Origin: Atopobium sp. | GTDB lineage: Bacteria > Actinomycetota > Coriobacteriia > Coriobacteriales > Atopobiaceae | NCBI GenBank assembly: GCA_015259045.1 | Contig: JABZHD010000075.1 | Span: 1-5,955 of the forward strand | Direction: 5' to 3' | Length of the DNA stretch: 5,955 bases | Part shown: in pieces, positions 5,898 to 5,955 of the stretch | Position numbering within the stretch: the stretch's first letter is position 1 | Layout: every line of letters begins with the position of its first letter | Position numbers and translations under genes: made by a program | The notes under the pieces: model-generated | Told to the model about the DNA's origin: nothing | Databases searched by the model: none | Seen by the model: only the letters and a program-made list of their open reading frames with translations

Positions 5898-5955
5898 CAA
5901 CTTCGCAGCCGATTACGCTGGTTGCGCACCAACTTCGCAGTCGATTGCGCTGGTT
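5898..5955. repeat. Two copies of a 26-bp direct repeat, period 32, cut by the window edge
   Basis: CAACTTCGCAG begins both copies, at 5898-5923 and 5930-5955, which match at 24 of 26 positions with GCGCAC between them. The second copy ends exactly at the window edge, so the number of copies is unknown. The period of 32 is not a multiple of three, which argues against a protein repeat, and the 6-base spacer rules out a CRISPR array. Confidence 0.8.
5913..5955 (-). CDS. Possible C-terminal end of a leftward gene (very short fragment)
   Basis: In one minus-strand frame the edge sequence reads TSAIDCEVGAQPA and then TAA at 5915-5913, some 30 bases before the leftward terminator stem. The other two minus frames run open through the terminator. 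A gene end here is therefore what the terminator predicts, but 13 residues cannot identify a protein. The fragment lies across the direct repeats: the equivalent position in the other repeat copy reads GCGCAA rather than GCGTAA, so the stop exists only in the left copy. Confidence 0.25.
   Translation of the reverse strand, partial: TSAIDCEVGAQPA

Larger units (their letters stand above)
5512..5955. other. AT-rich, repeat-rich intergenic tail with no convincing complete gene
   Basis: These 444 bases follow the GH32 stop. I see no strong terminator immediately after the gene. Contents from left to right are an unremarkable stretch (5512-5650), a nested inverted-repeat element (5651-5856), a leftward intrinsic terminator (5850-5881) and a pair of direct repeats (5898-5955). 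Base composition from about 5590 to 5900 is clearly AT-richer than the neighbouring genes. Confidence 0.7.

Noticed and set aside
5898..5955. CRISPR array
   Set aside because: Only 6 bases separate the copies and they are imperfect; this is a short tandem duplication.

Overview
The window looks like ordinary bacterial chromosome: compact genes, strong Shine-Dalgarno sites, one GTG start, and roughly 50% G+C broken by short very GC-rich patches and an AT-rich tail. The proteins and gene style would fit a host-associated actinobacterium of the Coriobacteriia (Atopobium/Lancefieldella-like). That placement is an impression only, because no marker gene is present.

Left part (1-1518, minus strand): two tandem HAD-superfamily phosphatases of the Cof/IIB type. 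The distal one starts one base after the stop of the proximal one, so they form a coupled pair. Its C-terminus is cut off by the window edge. A plausible promoter lies just upstream at 1563-1592. Next (1640-2182, minus) is a small three-helix membrane protein with a C-terminal beta-rich, PH-like domain. An excellent ribosome binding site fixes its start at 2182.

Middle (2183-3888): an 11-bp inverted repeat precedes the membrane gene, followed by a GC-rich patch. Then comes pepT (2412-3674, minus), encoding the tripeptidase peptidase T. Its leader holds a second GC-rich patch with short direct repeats. pepT and the gene to its right are divergently transcribed from 3675-3888.

Right part: a cytoplasmic GH32 beta-fructosidase, probably sucrose or sucrose-6-phosphate hydrolase (3889-5511, plus), carries three low-complexity loop insertions. 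The last 444 bases have no convincing complete gene. They hold a nested inverted-repeat element (5651-5856), a good leftward intrinsic terminator (5850-5881) and two copies of a 26-bp direct repeat that runs into the window edge. The terminator implies a leftward gene entering from the right.

Functionally this is peptide and sugar catabolism plus phosphatase housekeeping. I see no defence, mobile or otherwise novel multi-gene system. The least explained sequence is the repeat-rich intergenic tail.
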